A model generated the notes under the pieces. The model was not told where the DNA came from and did no database searches. It was given only the letters and a program-made list of their open reading frames with translations. 64,000 nt of DNA from Dillenia suffruticosa (lineage: Eukaryota > Streptophyta > Magnoliopsida > Dilleniales > Dilleniaceae), in assembly GCA_033439265.1 (NCBI GenBank), contig JAVTVX010000013.1:17774500-17838499 (forward strand). Direction: 5' to 3'. This document shows positions 47,401-58,629 of the stretch, piece after piece. Every line of letters begins with the position of its first letter. The stretch's first letter is position 1. Made by a program: the position numbers and the translations under genes.

Positions 47401-50400
47401 CGTGCAAGGCAAAGGAGGCATCGAATCCGTTCAAGATTGATATGAGTTTCTTCTAATTTACTTCTTAGGTAATTTTGGAATTTAAATTCACTAAGACGTT
47501 AAATTTCAGGTTGCAAGTGTAATTTTTAGAAACACAAGTCAAGTGTAACTTGGTGTAAATATAATACAATATCATGAAAATAAATTATTCTGCCTTTCAA
47601 TCCTCGATATATCATATTTATCAAAAAAAAGAAAAATCCAACCCGTTTTATGGAATAATTCAGACAGCCCCATCCTTATTATCTTATGCCCAACATTGTA
47701 TCAGAATACATGCCTCATAGATTACTGTGAGGCGACTTTAGATGCAGACTTCTAAACCAAAAATGGACTAGCTCGTCAAAACCTAAGCAGTCAAATCACT
47801 GGCATACATTTATTTCCTAAGCTTTTAAAGATGTTAATAAAAGACAGGAATGTTCCCTCTCTGAAACCAGTTGCATAGGCACAAGCCGTGTGATGATGCC
47901 ACCCAAATGCACAATTAAATCATATCGTAGCACTTTACCCTGACCAAGCAACCACGAGATGCAGAACAACTTTAATCATGCTGGAAAAGATCTCAAAGAT
48001 AATGGTGTGAAAAGATTATGAATTAGGGTGTGTATATCAATAACTAATTGGCAATGTTCCGGTACCTCTTCTACATAATTCTATGACAGCCTAGATACCA
48101 ATTCCAAAGAACATCTCATGTAGAATAGATGACACATAGTGTCATAAGTGTAATTCAGCATCTAAAACTATCTATTCATGTATAAGACTCAAAATAAAGC
48201 TCAGACCTTCCATTGAGTCTCGGAGGGCCTAACTTTGCCAAGGCACGCTCCACCTCTTCACTAACCTGCACGAGCAGAGGACTTTAAATCATAGTTCACA
48301 AAGCATACACATGACTTAATGGGAATAAGAAAATGAACAAGTAAATAAATAAATAAGGATAAAAAAAAAAACCCAAAAGTTTCTGCAAGAAACGCTTAAT
48401 AATCAGAACAAAATTTCCAACTTAACCCACACTTGGCAAGCAAAACAAATTAGAGTAGCAAATACAAATACAAGAACCTCAATTACATCCCATTTATCAT
48501 GAAGGGCCAAAGCACACACTTTAGCTCACTCAATGACTACACCTGCGTTTCTAAACTAGTTTTCAAAGTTTTAGACATAAACATACTTCCTATTTAGGAC
48601 CACATTTTCAGATTACATGATATCACATCCACGCAAGGAATAAGTCTGGTGAAGAAGAAAATAGAGGGAGAAAGAATAATTTTTTTCAATTAAGACGTAC
48701 ATGCAACATTTGAAGGTTTGTTTCTCCCATTTATGGTCCATATTTAACAACTCAACAGTGAAGAATTAACTTTCTTCATGTTTACTGTCACTTCTTAAGC
48801 ACAATTCCAATTCCAATTCCAATTCCAAATAGAGGTGGTTGGTTTTCCATGTTTCCACAACACGTCATATGGAAAAGATTGCTAAAACTTCTTTTTGAAG
48901 CTTCCAGTAATTCTCTTGCTTGCTATTTGGGCTTGGTTTGGTTTAATGCTATGATATGTACTCTTGTCAGCTGCATGTTAGCTATGAATTTGAACACCAC
49001 CTCAAAACAGATAATTTTAAACTAACTAAATTGCGCGGAACCAAAAGGAAAAGCTAGATGCAAGCAAAATTCCCAATATTCAATTACACCATGATAGGCT
49101 TTGAAACAGTTCATCAATAGTGGAGCACAGCCACAGGTTTGACTTGTTCAATTGTTAACCAGTTTCCAGAAAACAGAAATGCCAGGACACAAATCCAAAA
49201 TCAGAAGCTAGGTGCAAGGAAATCATTGTGGATTTTGAGAAATAGAAAGCAAAATAACAAGATACAAATCCAAAATTGAGTACATTGAAACAAGACTATC
49301 CGTACCACATCTTTTTAAGGCCAGAACAAATAATAGAAGGCCAAGAATGCAAGTATCTTACCACTCTACGAAGAACAGGTTCTAAGGATGAGCAAAGTTT
49401 CTGCAGATTATCCACCTTGAGAGCTTCTACAATTATGCTGCATAAAATTTTTGGTTCCTTAATAACGCGGTCACGAGTACACAATCCAGTTGCATACAGG
49501 ATTACTTGGATCTTAACTTATGCAAGGGCATCCTTAAAATGAATCTCTTTTGAAATATTCAACCTAACGAGGAAATCCCCAAACACTATGCAAGACTGCA
49601 TGTATTAAGAATCTATGCCATATAAAGCTTAAACATGTTTCTATGCCATTGGCCACATGGCACACCCATATGAAGAGGTGCATGTTAGCATCAAGGTGCA
49701 ATTTATCATTAACGATCTGACAATTTCGTCAATCTGATTCAACTTTAATTGGAAAAAGCAAGTAATGGACCCACGAAAAAGGTACTTCTGTTATGTATCA
49801 ATTATTGTTAATAAATGAGACCAAACATTGGATGGTTTGCTTGCTAGTACGAAGTTAACGACACATATGGATATCTTATTTGATTGAAAAAACAGGTTTC
49901 TAGTTTATTGAATATCTCAGGATATCTTATTTGATTGAAAAAACAGGTTTCTGGTTTATTGAATATCTCAGAACATCATGCAAATGCCTAGAACAATAAA
50001 AGCAACCGGCAAAGAGTCATTTACTAACAGAACACTACAAAGAATCTAGAATTGAGTCTGAGACCACCAAGCCAAAGTAGGCATACCGTTGTTAATACCC
50101 AAATCTTACTGTAGCTATCAATAGAATAGAAATGAAGAGATACATGGATATTGAATAGCCTATTCCATTCCAAACTCATTTCAAGGTATGACATTAAACT
50201 GGCTTTGAATTATAGGCCCCAGAATGAATTCCAAACAAAGTGACAAGAATACACTAATGCCTGTAATCCCCCCAAAATTTTATGAAGTCAATTAAAATTG
50301 GGGGAAAAAACAACCTAGCTCTTAATTAAAAACAAAAATCGAGAAAAACAAGGAGCAAACCCAGCTAAAGCAGGGCGCTTCCGCTCCGGCTGCAGCTCCT

Positions 50401-50473
50401 CGTCGGATTCCAAACGCCGTCTTCCTCTAGTCATGGAGTTGGATCTCTCCATATACCGAGTTTGCCGTTGCAT
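37006..50473 (-). CDS. CBP60-family calmodulin-binding transcription factor (8 exons)
   Basis: A member of the plant CALMODULIN-BINDING PROTEIN 60 family, closest in remembered sequence and position to the CBP60B type. These are nuclear, DNA-binding regulators tied to calcium and immune signalling. Exons (minus): 50361-50473, 49362-49437, 48207-48265, 42970-43463, 42728-42888, 42440-42643, 40972-41209, 37006-37586. Phases agree and give 641 residues. The amino end [20 protein letters not shown] is basic. The conserved CBP60 core starts near residue 82 ([79 protein letters not shown]). The tail has LSEEE-like [13 protein letters not shown] and, at about 605-641, [20 protein letters not shown], the carboxyl calmodulin-binding helix of the CBP60B/C/D group. 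No lesion was seen. Confidence 0.95.
37587..40971 (-). other. CBP60 intron 7 (3.4 kb)
   Basis: A large intron with a (CT)n microsatellite at 38368-38413, several homopolymer runs and a TTA-rich tract near 40573-40600. The block at about 40600-40790 looks like a generic dispersed repeat, but I could not name it. Confidence 0.6.
38368..38413. repeat. (CT)n microsatellite
   Basis: About 23 CT units in CBP60 intron 7. Confidence 0.95.
41210..42439 (-). other. CBP60 intron 6
   Basis: A 1.2-kb intron with donor AAG|GTTGGT and acceptor TTCCAG. It contains C-runs (about 41533, 42116) and a tandem 17-bp pair (gggagaaagttctaagg) near 41690. No gene. Confidence 0.65.
44014..44095 (-). mobile_element. 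Au-type SINE fragment with 22-bp tandem repeat
   Basis: The 3' half of the same SINE family as 30111-30293: gcacaaagtgctcaccggcttagtgcggggttaggggga corresponds to its GGGTAAGG...AGCTTTGTGCA end. The stretch cccattgcacaaagtgctca occurs twice in a row (44017-44058). The 5' half is missing. Confidence 0.6.
44939..45172 (-). mobile_element. RTE-type LINE reverse transcriptase fragment
   Basis: A minus-strand ORF reads [20 protein letters not shown], then [20 protein letters not shown] and VDNMRE. This is the well-conserved carboxyl end of RTE-clade LINE ORF2 proteins in plants (LKGKFYRTAIRPA-like, RWMCGHTRKD-like). It stops where the family continues with a RWFGHV block, so it is a truncated fragment inside a CBP60 intron. 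Confidence 0.8.
45790..45990 (-). mobile_element. L1-type LINE zf-RVT domain fragment
   Basis: The minus strand encodes [20 protein letters not shown] followed by C-x(14)-H-C (LLLFHC), then DFLWDVCF. This is the zinc-binding domain that follows reverse transcriptase in plant L1 LINEs. No catalytic domain is nearby. The ORF at 45433-45729 on the same strand may belong to the same debris, but I do not recognise it. Confidence 0.7.
46546..46572. repeat. (TAGATG)n minisatellite
   Basis: Four and a half perfect tagatg units. Confidence 0.9.
49870..49971. repeat. 51-bp tandem duplication in CBP60 intron 1
   Basis: The unit beginning gatatcttatttgattg occurs twice back to back (49870-49920, 49921-49971). 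One A/G difference (ttctag / ttctgg) is visible. Confidence 0.95.
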
Positions 50474-50684
50474 TTCAAAGCCCTAGATTCACAGATCTGA
50501 AACAAAGATCCCAACCATCACTCAAACCCTAAAATTAACACAACACGCATCGCCAAAAACAGAAGGATCTACTTAAGCCCTAAACATATCAGCGTGAAGA
50601 AATTCAGAAATTTCCATAAAATCGAAAACAAAAAAAAAACACTGAAAAAGAGGTGAAAATGATCGAAGAATAAACCTTATGCTG

Positions 50685-50688
<4 letters not shown>

Positions 50689-50717
<29 letters not shown>
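50689..50717. repeat. (GA)n microsatellite in CBP60 5' leader
   Basis: About 14 GA units, roughly 215 bp upstream of the CBP60 start codon; CT on the coding strand. CT-rich leaders are common in plant 5' UTRs. Confidence 0.9.
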
Positions 50718-50720
<3 letters not shown>

Positions 50721-50906
50721 GCTGAGATCTTTAGTTAATATGTGATGAGAGAGTCTCCTCTGTCCGTCTGCCGACTGTTTTTGAGTTTAAGACGACTCTC
50801 GAGAATGGAGACATCTTTTTATCTCTCTCTTCCTCTCTTTGGTCTGCGCTCATCGATGTCCGTTGAGGGATTGTCGTCAGATCCTGGCCGTACGTTCGGT
50901 AGACAA

Positions 50907-50926
50907 TGACGTGTCGTGCCACGTCA
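50907..50926. promoter_or_regulatory. Inverted TGACGTG pair upstream of CBP60
   Basis: TGACGTG (50907-50913) and its exact inverse CACGTCA (50920-50926) are separated by six bases, about 435 bp upstream of the CBP60 ATG. TGACG is the core bound by TGA-type bZIP factors and ACGTG by other bZIPs. That it is functional is inference. Confidence 0.4.
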
Positions 50927-51129
50927 CTCGTACAAAGTCGTATTTTTTTTTCCTAAAAAGGATGCTACTCGCGTGACGGCATGGGTGACGGAACAGGTGA
51001 TTTTTCAGCCTGCCGTTTTCTGGGTTTCTATTGTTTCCCTGCATTGGCAATGGCATATCTGCTGTCAAATTTCTGTTATTTTCATTAATTATTTCTCCAA
51101 ACTTCCTGCGACCACAACTCAAAATTAGG

Positions 51130-53573
51130 GTTTTTTTTTTTTTTTTTTTATATATATAACAGTAAAAATCTAATTCACTATCTCAATTTATTTTTAAAAA
51201 ATCTAATTCACTATCTTTTTTTTAAATATATATTAATAAATTTATTAAACATAGAAATTTTTTCTCATTTAAATTCAAGACTTTTTTAATATAATTTTTA
51301 AAAATAAAAACTTAACATTTATTAAAAAAAATTCCTATTAGTTAATTTAATTAAGATGTATTAATAAAAAAAGAGCTAAATTATATTTTACCCAACTTTG
51401 ACTAACTTAATATCGAACTTTTGATAGGTGAAATTTGAGTAAAGAAGATCAGATTATTCTTATTTTCTTTTAAGGTAACTCATTACACTTCTATTTATTA
51501 CTAGTATTTTAGGTGCATTCTTTTATAATGCAATATTATACATAACTTGGTCCTTTGTACATCTTCCCTAGTCTATTATGATATTAGACACATAGGCTTT
51601 GAAATTTTAAAATATTATAATTTTAAAATTCAAAATATAAATCTATAACCAAAAAGTTCTTTTTTTCGTTAAACTGAAAATTTATTTCATTTATTAGACC
51701 GTTAGCGTTATTGGTGTGACACCTACATTAGATAAGGCCAATTTTTAATTAGATTTATGCATATACTTGCCATTTAGAGAGGAAAGTAAGACTCTATTTC
51801 AAATTATTCAAATTATTAATATCAAAATTACAGATATGATATATAAAAACTATTAATCACAATAAATAAGGAAGTGATGAATTTTTCAATGAGAAACGAG
51901 ACCCCTAATTATATTTCCCATCGGTTATACAAATGGTCCCATCATTTTCAAAAATAATTTTAAAGGTTTTTCGACAAAATAATATAATTTATAATATCGA
52001 TTTTTCTATATAATGTTTATAATATTGGTCAATGCCATGGTGACCAGAAATATAAATAATCGAAGTGAGAAAAATATTTTGTCACAGAATATTCACTAAT
52101 TTTCTTTTAACTTTATTATACCAAATTTTCTCCTGGCCATTGATTCTTTTAGTATTGTTGTACTATAAATAACATCAACCTTCAGAATCTCATGATTTGT
52201 TATTTGTTCAAAATTTCCATACCCAAATATCGAAAAAGACCAATAAAAAAAATTTAGTATTTTGTAATTTTATTAATTATTAAAAATATATTTATTATTT
52301 ATTAGGATAATGTGTACCTAATCATGTTATTTTGGCACCTGAACAATTTTAATTTATTTTGTATTTCTTCTGGGAGAGGGGAACAAAAAAAATTAATAAA
52401 TGTTCAACGTAGCTTGAAACATTCTTTAAATGAACAAACAAGAAAAGGGGAATGTGATGGGGACTCACCCAGGGCTTGACCCTTGGAGAAATAAAGGCTA
52501 GTAATTATTTTTCTTTTTTTTGGGGGGGGGGGGGGGGGCGGGGAGCCTTGGCACCATCAAAAGTTACAACTTTTTTAATAAATAGAAAAAATAAAATATA
52601 TTTTATATATACTCTTAACATTATTTCAAACAAATAATGCGAAAAATAGAAAAATTTTCCTATTCAAAACATGCTCTTAATATGTCATTTTTTATTAGAA
52701 GTATTATGTTATTAACAAAATTGAGAACGAGACTGCAAAGCTATGCAAAAAAAAAAGTATATATTTATAAAAGAAATTAGTTCTTTTAATTAGAGGGAAA
52801 AAAAGTTGTACCCTTTTGTTATTCTCCTCCGTGTTAATGAAAAATAAAATATGTTTGTAAACATAATAAGGTTAGGTGAGAAAGGGAGTGGGAGCGTAAT
52901 TGTTCTAAGTTTGTTTCATAAACCTAGTTTTTCTCATTATGATTAACTTAATTGTCAAAATATCATTGTGATCCTTTATGTTGATGGTCTGGTTATTGTT
53001 TTCGTTATAATTGATGAATCGAAATAGAATTTTTAATAATTTTTATCTTATTTGATATATATATATATTTTTTTTGTCCCTGACTCCTATTGTTCGAAAT
53101 TTCATTTCGATTAATTCGAGTCGACCTGTCTTGAGTCGAATCTCCCATAAAAATATTGATAATAAAAGAAAGAGATCACGATTCTAAATTTGTGAAGTCG
53201 GACAAGAAACACTAAACCCTTGGTAGCACATGGGCTCCTACGTTCGCTAACCTACCAACAAATTTGGAAGAAACATTAGCCATGTCTAGAGCAACCTTTT
53301 GGAAGAAACATTAACCTAGGAATTATATGTTGCTTTTTCTTTTCGTTCATATGATTAGACCACCTTCTGGTATTTAAAATTTTATCCCAATTAATTTAGA
53401 CCGACTTGACTGTCGGGATTCATTTGAGGTGGAGGTCTTCCAATATTATTTTTTCATATTCAAAAAGAGTCAAACTCCCGACTTGATTAAGAAATGAAGA
53501 TATTTTTTTCACCTATACCGATAAATATCGGTGGAAATATATGTTACTAGGAACACACAGAAAAGATACTCAC
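51130..53573. other. AT-rich intergenic region
   Basis: No gene is supported. It contains a T-run (about 51131-51149), a 17-base G-run at 52522-52538, and two diverged copies of a dispersed repeat with aattcgagtcgacctgtcttg-like text near 53110 and aatttagaccgacttgactg near 53393. Confidence 0.55.
52522..52538. repeat. Poly(G) run
   Basis: Seventeen consecutive G, then c and gggg, preceded by a T-run. Such runs are assembly- and sequencing-prone. Confidence 0.9.
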
Positions 53574-54774
53574 CTTATAGGCAGTGACTGTGCCGGCGGA
53601 GTTGCCTGGGACAAGCTTGAGCTGCATGCCGATTTTGCCAAAGAGGAATTCATTCTTGGACTGGAAACCAGATCCTAAGGTTTTGTCAAGGGACAGAGTG
53701 AGAAGGTCCATCGTTCTTTAACTTCAAATAAATATGAATATAAAAAAATAAAAAAATATATAAAATTTTAAGTGCTCTAATACTGAAATAAAAATAAATT
53801 GAACATTGCAAATATAAAATAATATTAATATAAAAAATAAACGAAAATGATTGTAATACCATATTAGAGAACAGTAAAAACAATATAAAAATATTAATAT
53901 GAACCCTAATATTCTATTATTTTATTAAATTATTACAATTAATTAAATTTATATAGAAAACTCATTATCACATATATAGAAATAATTATTATAAATATAG
54001 AAATATAAAAATAAAGAAACTTAAATATATATCAAAATCAAATTAATAATATAAATATATATCAAAATCAAATCAATAATATATTTCTTAACTTCTCTTC
54101 AAATTCAACGTGGTCTTAGTGAAAATGACTTGAATTTGAAAGAAAATTTGGATAGAGGACCTTGGCTCTAGTTTAGGCTCAGGCTCTTGGCTTTAGGTCT
54201 AGCTCTAGTTCTAGCTTTTGACTCTGAATTCGGGCTTGGGCTCTTTTGGAGAATGTGCGGATGCATGGATAAACTTTTTTAGAAAGGAAATTTTGATATT
54301 AATATAAAATAAATTTAAATATAAAAAATAGATAAATATGAAGAGATTACGTGCTTTAACGCCAAGTTAAAAATAAATGAATGTGACAAATATAAAATAA
54401 TATAAATATAAAAGATAGATGAAATGACTGTGGTCTCATATTAGATAATATTAAAAATAATATAAAAATATTAATATAAATTCTAATACTTTATCATTAT
54501 AATAAATTAAATCTATATAAAAAATTCATTATTATAAATATAAAAATTAAAAATATATCAAAATTAAATTGATGATTAATTTGATATTAGTATATAATAT
54601 GTTTTTTAATAGTAGTGTGCCTGGGCAGCCCTCACTCCAAGTGACATCTATGTCATTGTGGAAGTAGGCAGCATCTACGTCATTGTAGAAGCAGCCAGCA
54701 CAGGCAATCACTAAAGTGCTAAGAACGGGAGAGATCGACAAAATTATTCGTTTGATTGTTCAAGAAGAAGCCAT
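53574..54774 (-). pseudogene. XTH pseudogene: exon 1 only, split by an insertion
   Basis: A duplicate of the neighbouring XTH genes. The amino part (54774 to about 54610) starts ATG GCT TCT TCT but has TGA as codon 5, where the intact neighbour has TCA. It still reads VLSTLVIACAGCFYNDVD. The second part (about 53712-53574) reads [20 protein letters not shown], then [11 protein letters not shown] and a donor GTGAGT. About 0.9 kb of AT-rich DNA lies between them. Exons 2 and 3, with the catalytic [10 protein letters not shown] block, are absent downstream. The upstream flank (aaaagcctctgcc) is homologous to the intact gene's promoter, but the TATA box is mutated. Not functional. Confidence 0.9.
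53713..54609. mobile_element. TRIM-like insertion with direct repeats in the XTH pseudogene
   Basis: Two AT-rich direct repeats of about 300 bp (about 53722-54090 and 54291-54605), sharing gcaaatataaaataat, aatataaaaatattaatat and atatcaaaat, flank about 200 bp. That spacer is rich in ggctctagt-like text. The LTR-spacer-LTR layout and tRNA-iMet-like text (gtgctctaatac, gtaataccatattaga) suggest a miniature LTR element. Edges and target duplication are unclear, so a local tandem duplication remains possible. Confidence 0.45.
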
Positions 54775-56805
54775 GTATGCGTTCTGTTAACGTCGGGTTT
54801 AGAATTGAGAAGAGTTTCGGAATGATAATTTGAATTGGGAGAGGCAGAGGCTTTTGGGGTTAAACATAGGGTTGAGAGAGAGCGCGCGTGTGGGTGTGGG
54901 GTATGAAGGTTCTTGGAAAGTGAAGACGACAGTAATTTGACTCTGACCAAGCTGGAGACAGTCGTTGGTGTGATGGCAAATATGATAAAAAAATATTATG
55001 TTTGCAACTCTTTTATTTTATTTCAAAAAATTTTAAAACTTACAAAATTGCTTAGAAACTTTAATAGTCACAAAACAAGTCAGAATTAAAATGTTATATT
55101 TCAGTCGTGATGATAGAGAATAAAATGTTACACTTTAGTTCATAGCACGCCAAAGTCTTTCTCTGTCTTAAAAGTTCGCTTTTTCAAAATTAAATTAATA
55201 CACAATTCATATTATAATGAAAAGATTATTAATATTATAAACTATGTAACATTCACCTCAATTGTTATTTTTTCTTTTTTGATTATACAACGATTTGAAA
55301 TCTGAATTTAAGAGTTGAATGAGGTGGATTGTGATTACTAGATTATTCTTTTAGGGATCACATAAATTATTTTTATTATTGAGCCTCTTGTCTATAAAAA
55401 AATTAAAAAATATTTAATTTATCTACAATTGTTCGATAGGATTTGACAAACTCTAATACATTCCATACGATGTATGATCATGACATTGCATTTGGATTAT
55501 CAACGAGGATGATTCAAGTGAAATATTTTGATCTTTTTTTGTTACGGAGAAATTTGAAAGAGAAAAGTTGTGATCACTATACTGTTTTCTTAAGAACACT
55601 TTTTTTATTGTATAAAAATATGAATTTAAAATCTTTAAGATGAGAGAAGAGAGTTATGATTATTAGACTGTCATCTAGGGGACACAAATGACCTATATTC
55701 TATCTAATATGTGTACTTAATTTGCCCACAATTGTTCAATAGGATTTGACAAACTCTAAAATGGTTAATATGATCTATAATCATGACATCGTATTTGAAT
55801 GTTCTCAAGAAGACAATTTAGTGGTCACAATTTCCCTCTCCAAATTTTAAAATTCAGAGTTCGAATTATTGTGTAACAAAAAAAAAAAAAAAGAAAAAGA
55901 TATCGTATTTGGATTATCAGCTAGGATGATTCAAATGAAATATTTGACACAAGTGACCTATATTCTATCTAATATATGTACGTGCAAACCAGTCAATATC
56001 ATGTATATGATTAACCAAAATATTGACTCATTAAGAAATTAAATTTCTAAGATTTATTTTATGTTACAATTTAGAAACTCAAGGACCCGGGTAATTTGAA
56101 GTCATTTTTGCAACCAGAAATAGCAAGACCCAAATCTGGGATAGCAATTGGTTAAAGAATGTGCACTCTGGATTTGTTGCAGGAACATGGCCTTGGTGCC
56201 AGGCCAAGTAGGATACCAATTGAAGTGAATCAATGTCTAGTTCATTTTGAGAAGGACTTGATTGCGAATCCAACAGGTTACAGGCAGCAAGTACGAAAGT
56301 TCTTAATAAAAGACATTATCCAGACATGATATTAACTATGTTGTTCATGTACTCATTCTATTTTATGGATAAACTAGCAAAGCAGAATTTAGATGCAACA
56401 TACAGAGTTTAGAGATAACTCCAAGGGTACCCATTTTTCTACATTCATCCTGAGGGGATTTAATACTAGATTAGTCATCTTTCTATGTCAGATTATTTAT
56501 AGTTAGAAAGATTAGTTGTAAAATATGTATATAAATACCCAACGTAAAGTTAATTGTGGGGAATAAAATCGAGCTCTTTCTTCTAGTTTTCACTCTATCT
56601 CCCTGTCTCTCTCCCTCTAATTCATCAATGCCCGACAGGTTGTTGATCTAAGATTTAAAAACCAAAAAAAGGGAACCTCACATGCATGTAGGAGCCAAAT
56701 TTAAAATGAATAAAGAATCTCATTAATACTCAATAACGGATATATTATATACAAAAAAGAATAATTTTATGTGGAAGTGAACTGGGAACAAATATGAGTA
56801 ATCAA
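54775..56805. other. Intergenic between XTH pseudogene and XTH gene
   Basis: It contains three partial, diverged copies of a local repeat (about 55430-55540, 55730-55800, 55900-55975; shared ataggatttgacaaactcta and tggattatcarcwaggatgattcaa). It also holds a segment near 56440-56640 that reads like a plant LTR (attagttgtaaaatatgtatataaatac... then a CT-rich end). No gene. Confidence 0.5.
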
Positions 56806-57855
56806 CTAAGCTAAGTTGCATTCCGGAGGGAGACCCTGTGGGAAACGCTTCGTGTCAGCGCAGTAGTTGTAAATCATGTAATTTTTCTGCACCCACTTCA
56901 TTTTCTCTTTACTTGTTGAATCCAACTCTTGAGAGAACCATGCACTTGAACTGCTTGCACCGCAACTTGACTTCCCATTAGTGACCACACAAGCATCTGC
57001 ATTGAAATTCCTGTATGAAGCGGTGAATGGGGCTTGGGTCCAATCTGTCTTGATAAGCCCACCTCTTGTGGCCCAATCATCCGCATTCCACAGGCTCGAG
57101 TATATCCTCATGGGCTGGCTTTTAGGATAAGGAACCCCATTTGATTCCAAGTTCTTGAATTCTCTAATAGGTGTGCCATCAACAGAGAATCTGGAAATCA
57201 ACTAATTCTTTAGTCTAAAGTACTCTTAATGAAAGCAAATATCTGAAAAATTAATTTAGTAGATGGGGTGACTAAGGCTTACATGATGTGCTGTGGATTC
57301 CAGAGAATGGAGTAGGTGTGAAAATCAGCAGTAGGGTCAAACCACAAGTAGAACTGTTGCTCTCTGTTTCCTTTGCCTTGGCTGAACACATTGGTGTGGA
57401 GAATGTAAGGGTCGCCGCTTAGATTTCCCAAGAATTCAAAATCAATTTCATCATGGGTTGGGCCTTGTGAGGATAACTGCATATAAATATAACACCAAAT
57501 CAATAATCTATGACAATTGAAAATTCTGGAGCAAAATACATTATGTTGGCTGGCAACGCACAGAAAAGCTACTCACATAGTATGCAGTGACCGTGCCGGC
57601 GGAGTTGCCGTGGACGAGCTTGAGCTGCATGTCAATTTTTCCAAAGAGGAATTCGTTTTTGGATTGGAAGCCAGAGCCAGAGGTTTTGTCAAGCGAGAGA
57701 GTGAGGAGGTTGCCGTTGTTGAGTGTCTTAGCACGGCCATCACCCCATGTAATGTCTACATCATTGTAGAAATTGGCAGAAGCAGCAATCACCAAAGTGC
57801 TAACAAAGAGAGAGATCAGCAAAATTATTGGTTGGATTGTTGAAGAAGAAGCCAT
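56806..57855 (-). CDS. Xyloglucan endotransglucosylase/hydrolase, TCH4-type (copy A)
   Basis: A secreted GH16 enzyme that cuts and rejoins xyloglucan in the cell wall during growth. Three exons (minus): 57577-57855, 57283-57476, 56806-57190; phases agree, 285 residues. A hydrophobic signal peptide ([18 protein letters not shown]) precedes [15 protein letters not shown]. The catalytic motif [10 protein letters not shown] is at 101-110 (E103 nucleophile, E107 acid/base by family knowledge), followed by the N-glycosylation site NLS at 111-113. The carboxyl XET_C domain includes [30 protein letters not shown] and PPEC. It looks intact and belongs with the XTH22-25 group. A TATA box lies at 57933-57941. 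Confidence 0.95.
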
Positions 57856-57932
57856 GAATGTATTCTGTTAATGTTGGGTTTATGGAATTAGAATGATAAA
57901 TTAAATGATGTGGAGAGGCAGAGGCTTTTGGG

Positions 57933-57941
57933 ATTTATATA
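57933..57941 (-). promoter_or_regulatory. TATA box of XTH copy A
   Basis: TATATAAAT on the minus strand within CCC-TATATAAAT-CCC, about 80 bp before the start codon at 57855. The pseudogene's equivalent position reads CCTATGTTTAACC. Confidence 0.7.
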
Positions 57942-58592
57942 GGGGATTATAGAGAGAGAATATGTGGGTGTATGAAAGTTCTTGGAAGGTGATTTGACTC
58001 GGTGAAGAAGCTGGAGACAGTTGTTGGTGAGCTAGCTACTCCTGTACCAAACAAAAAGTTGTGAATGTGATTGAATAATGAACCAAAATGAATATCATAT
58101 TTGCAGAAGCCAACTGTGGGCTGGTTTTAAAGGAGACGCGGTTTATAAAAGTGGGACGAATGCGCCTAGTTGGTCATTGGTGCCATGATTTCATGCCACT
58201 GCCTTACAGGTGTGGGACCGGACTTAGGACTTGGGAGGCTGTCGCATGGCCCAGATTGCAGAAACCGCCCTCACCGACCCTAGACCAAATACCCCAGGTA
58301 AATTGGGAGTAAAAAAAAAAAAAGAGTTCAAAACGTCATTCGTCTTTTCAAATGCATCTGAAAAACACGTTTTTATGAGAAAATTCATATAAACCTTTAT
58401 CGTCTATATGCCTTGCATAGTTGTAATATTAAATTATAAAAAAATTATTTAAAAAATTAAACCCAACATAATTTACTATATGGTCAATTAGCATATCTCA
58501 ATTTTTATTATGCTGTTCTCTAAATATGTTTTCTGATAATAATAGTGTTCTCTCACTTTCTACATGTGTGTATATGTGTATACGTGTGTGTC

Positions 58593-58629
<37 letters not shown>

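Larger units (their letters stand above)
43464..48206 (-). other. CBP60 intron 3 (4.7 kb), repeat-bearing
   Basis: The largest CBP60 intron. It contains an Au SINE fragment and pieces of two LINE types (separate entries). Exon 3 ends GGAAG|GTCTGA and exon 4 starts after TTATTCCAG, preserving the RSSPKR junction. Confidence 0.75.
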
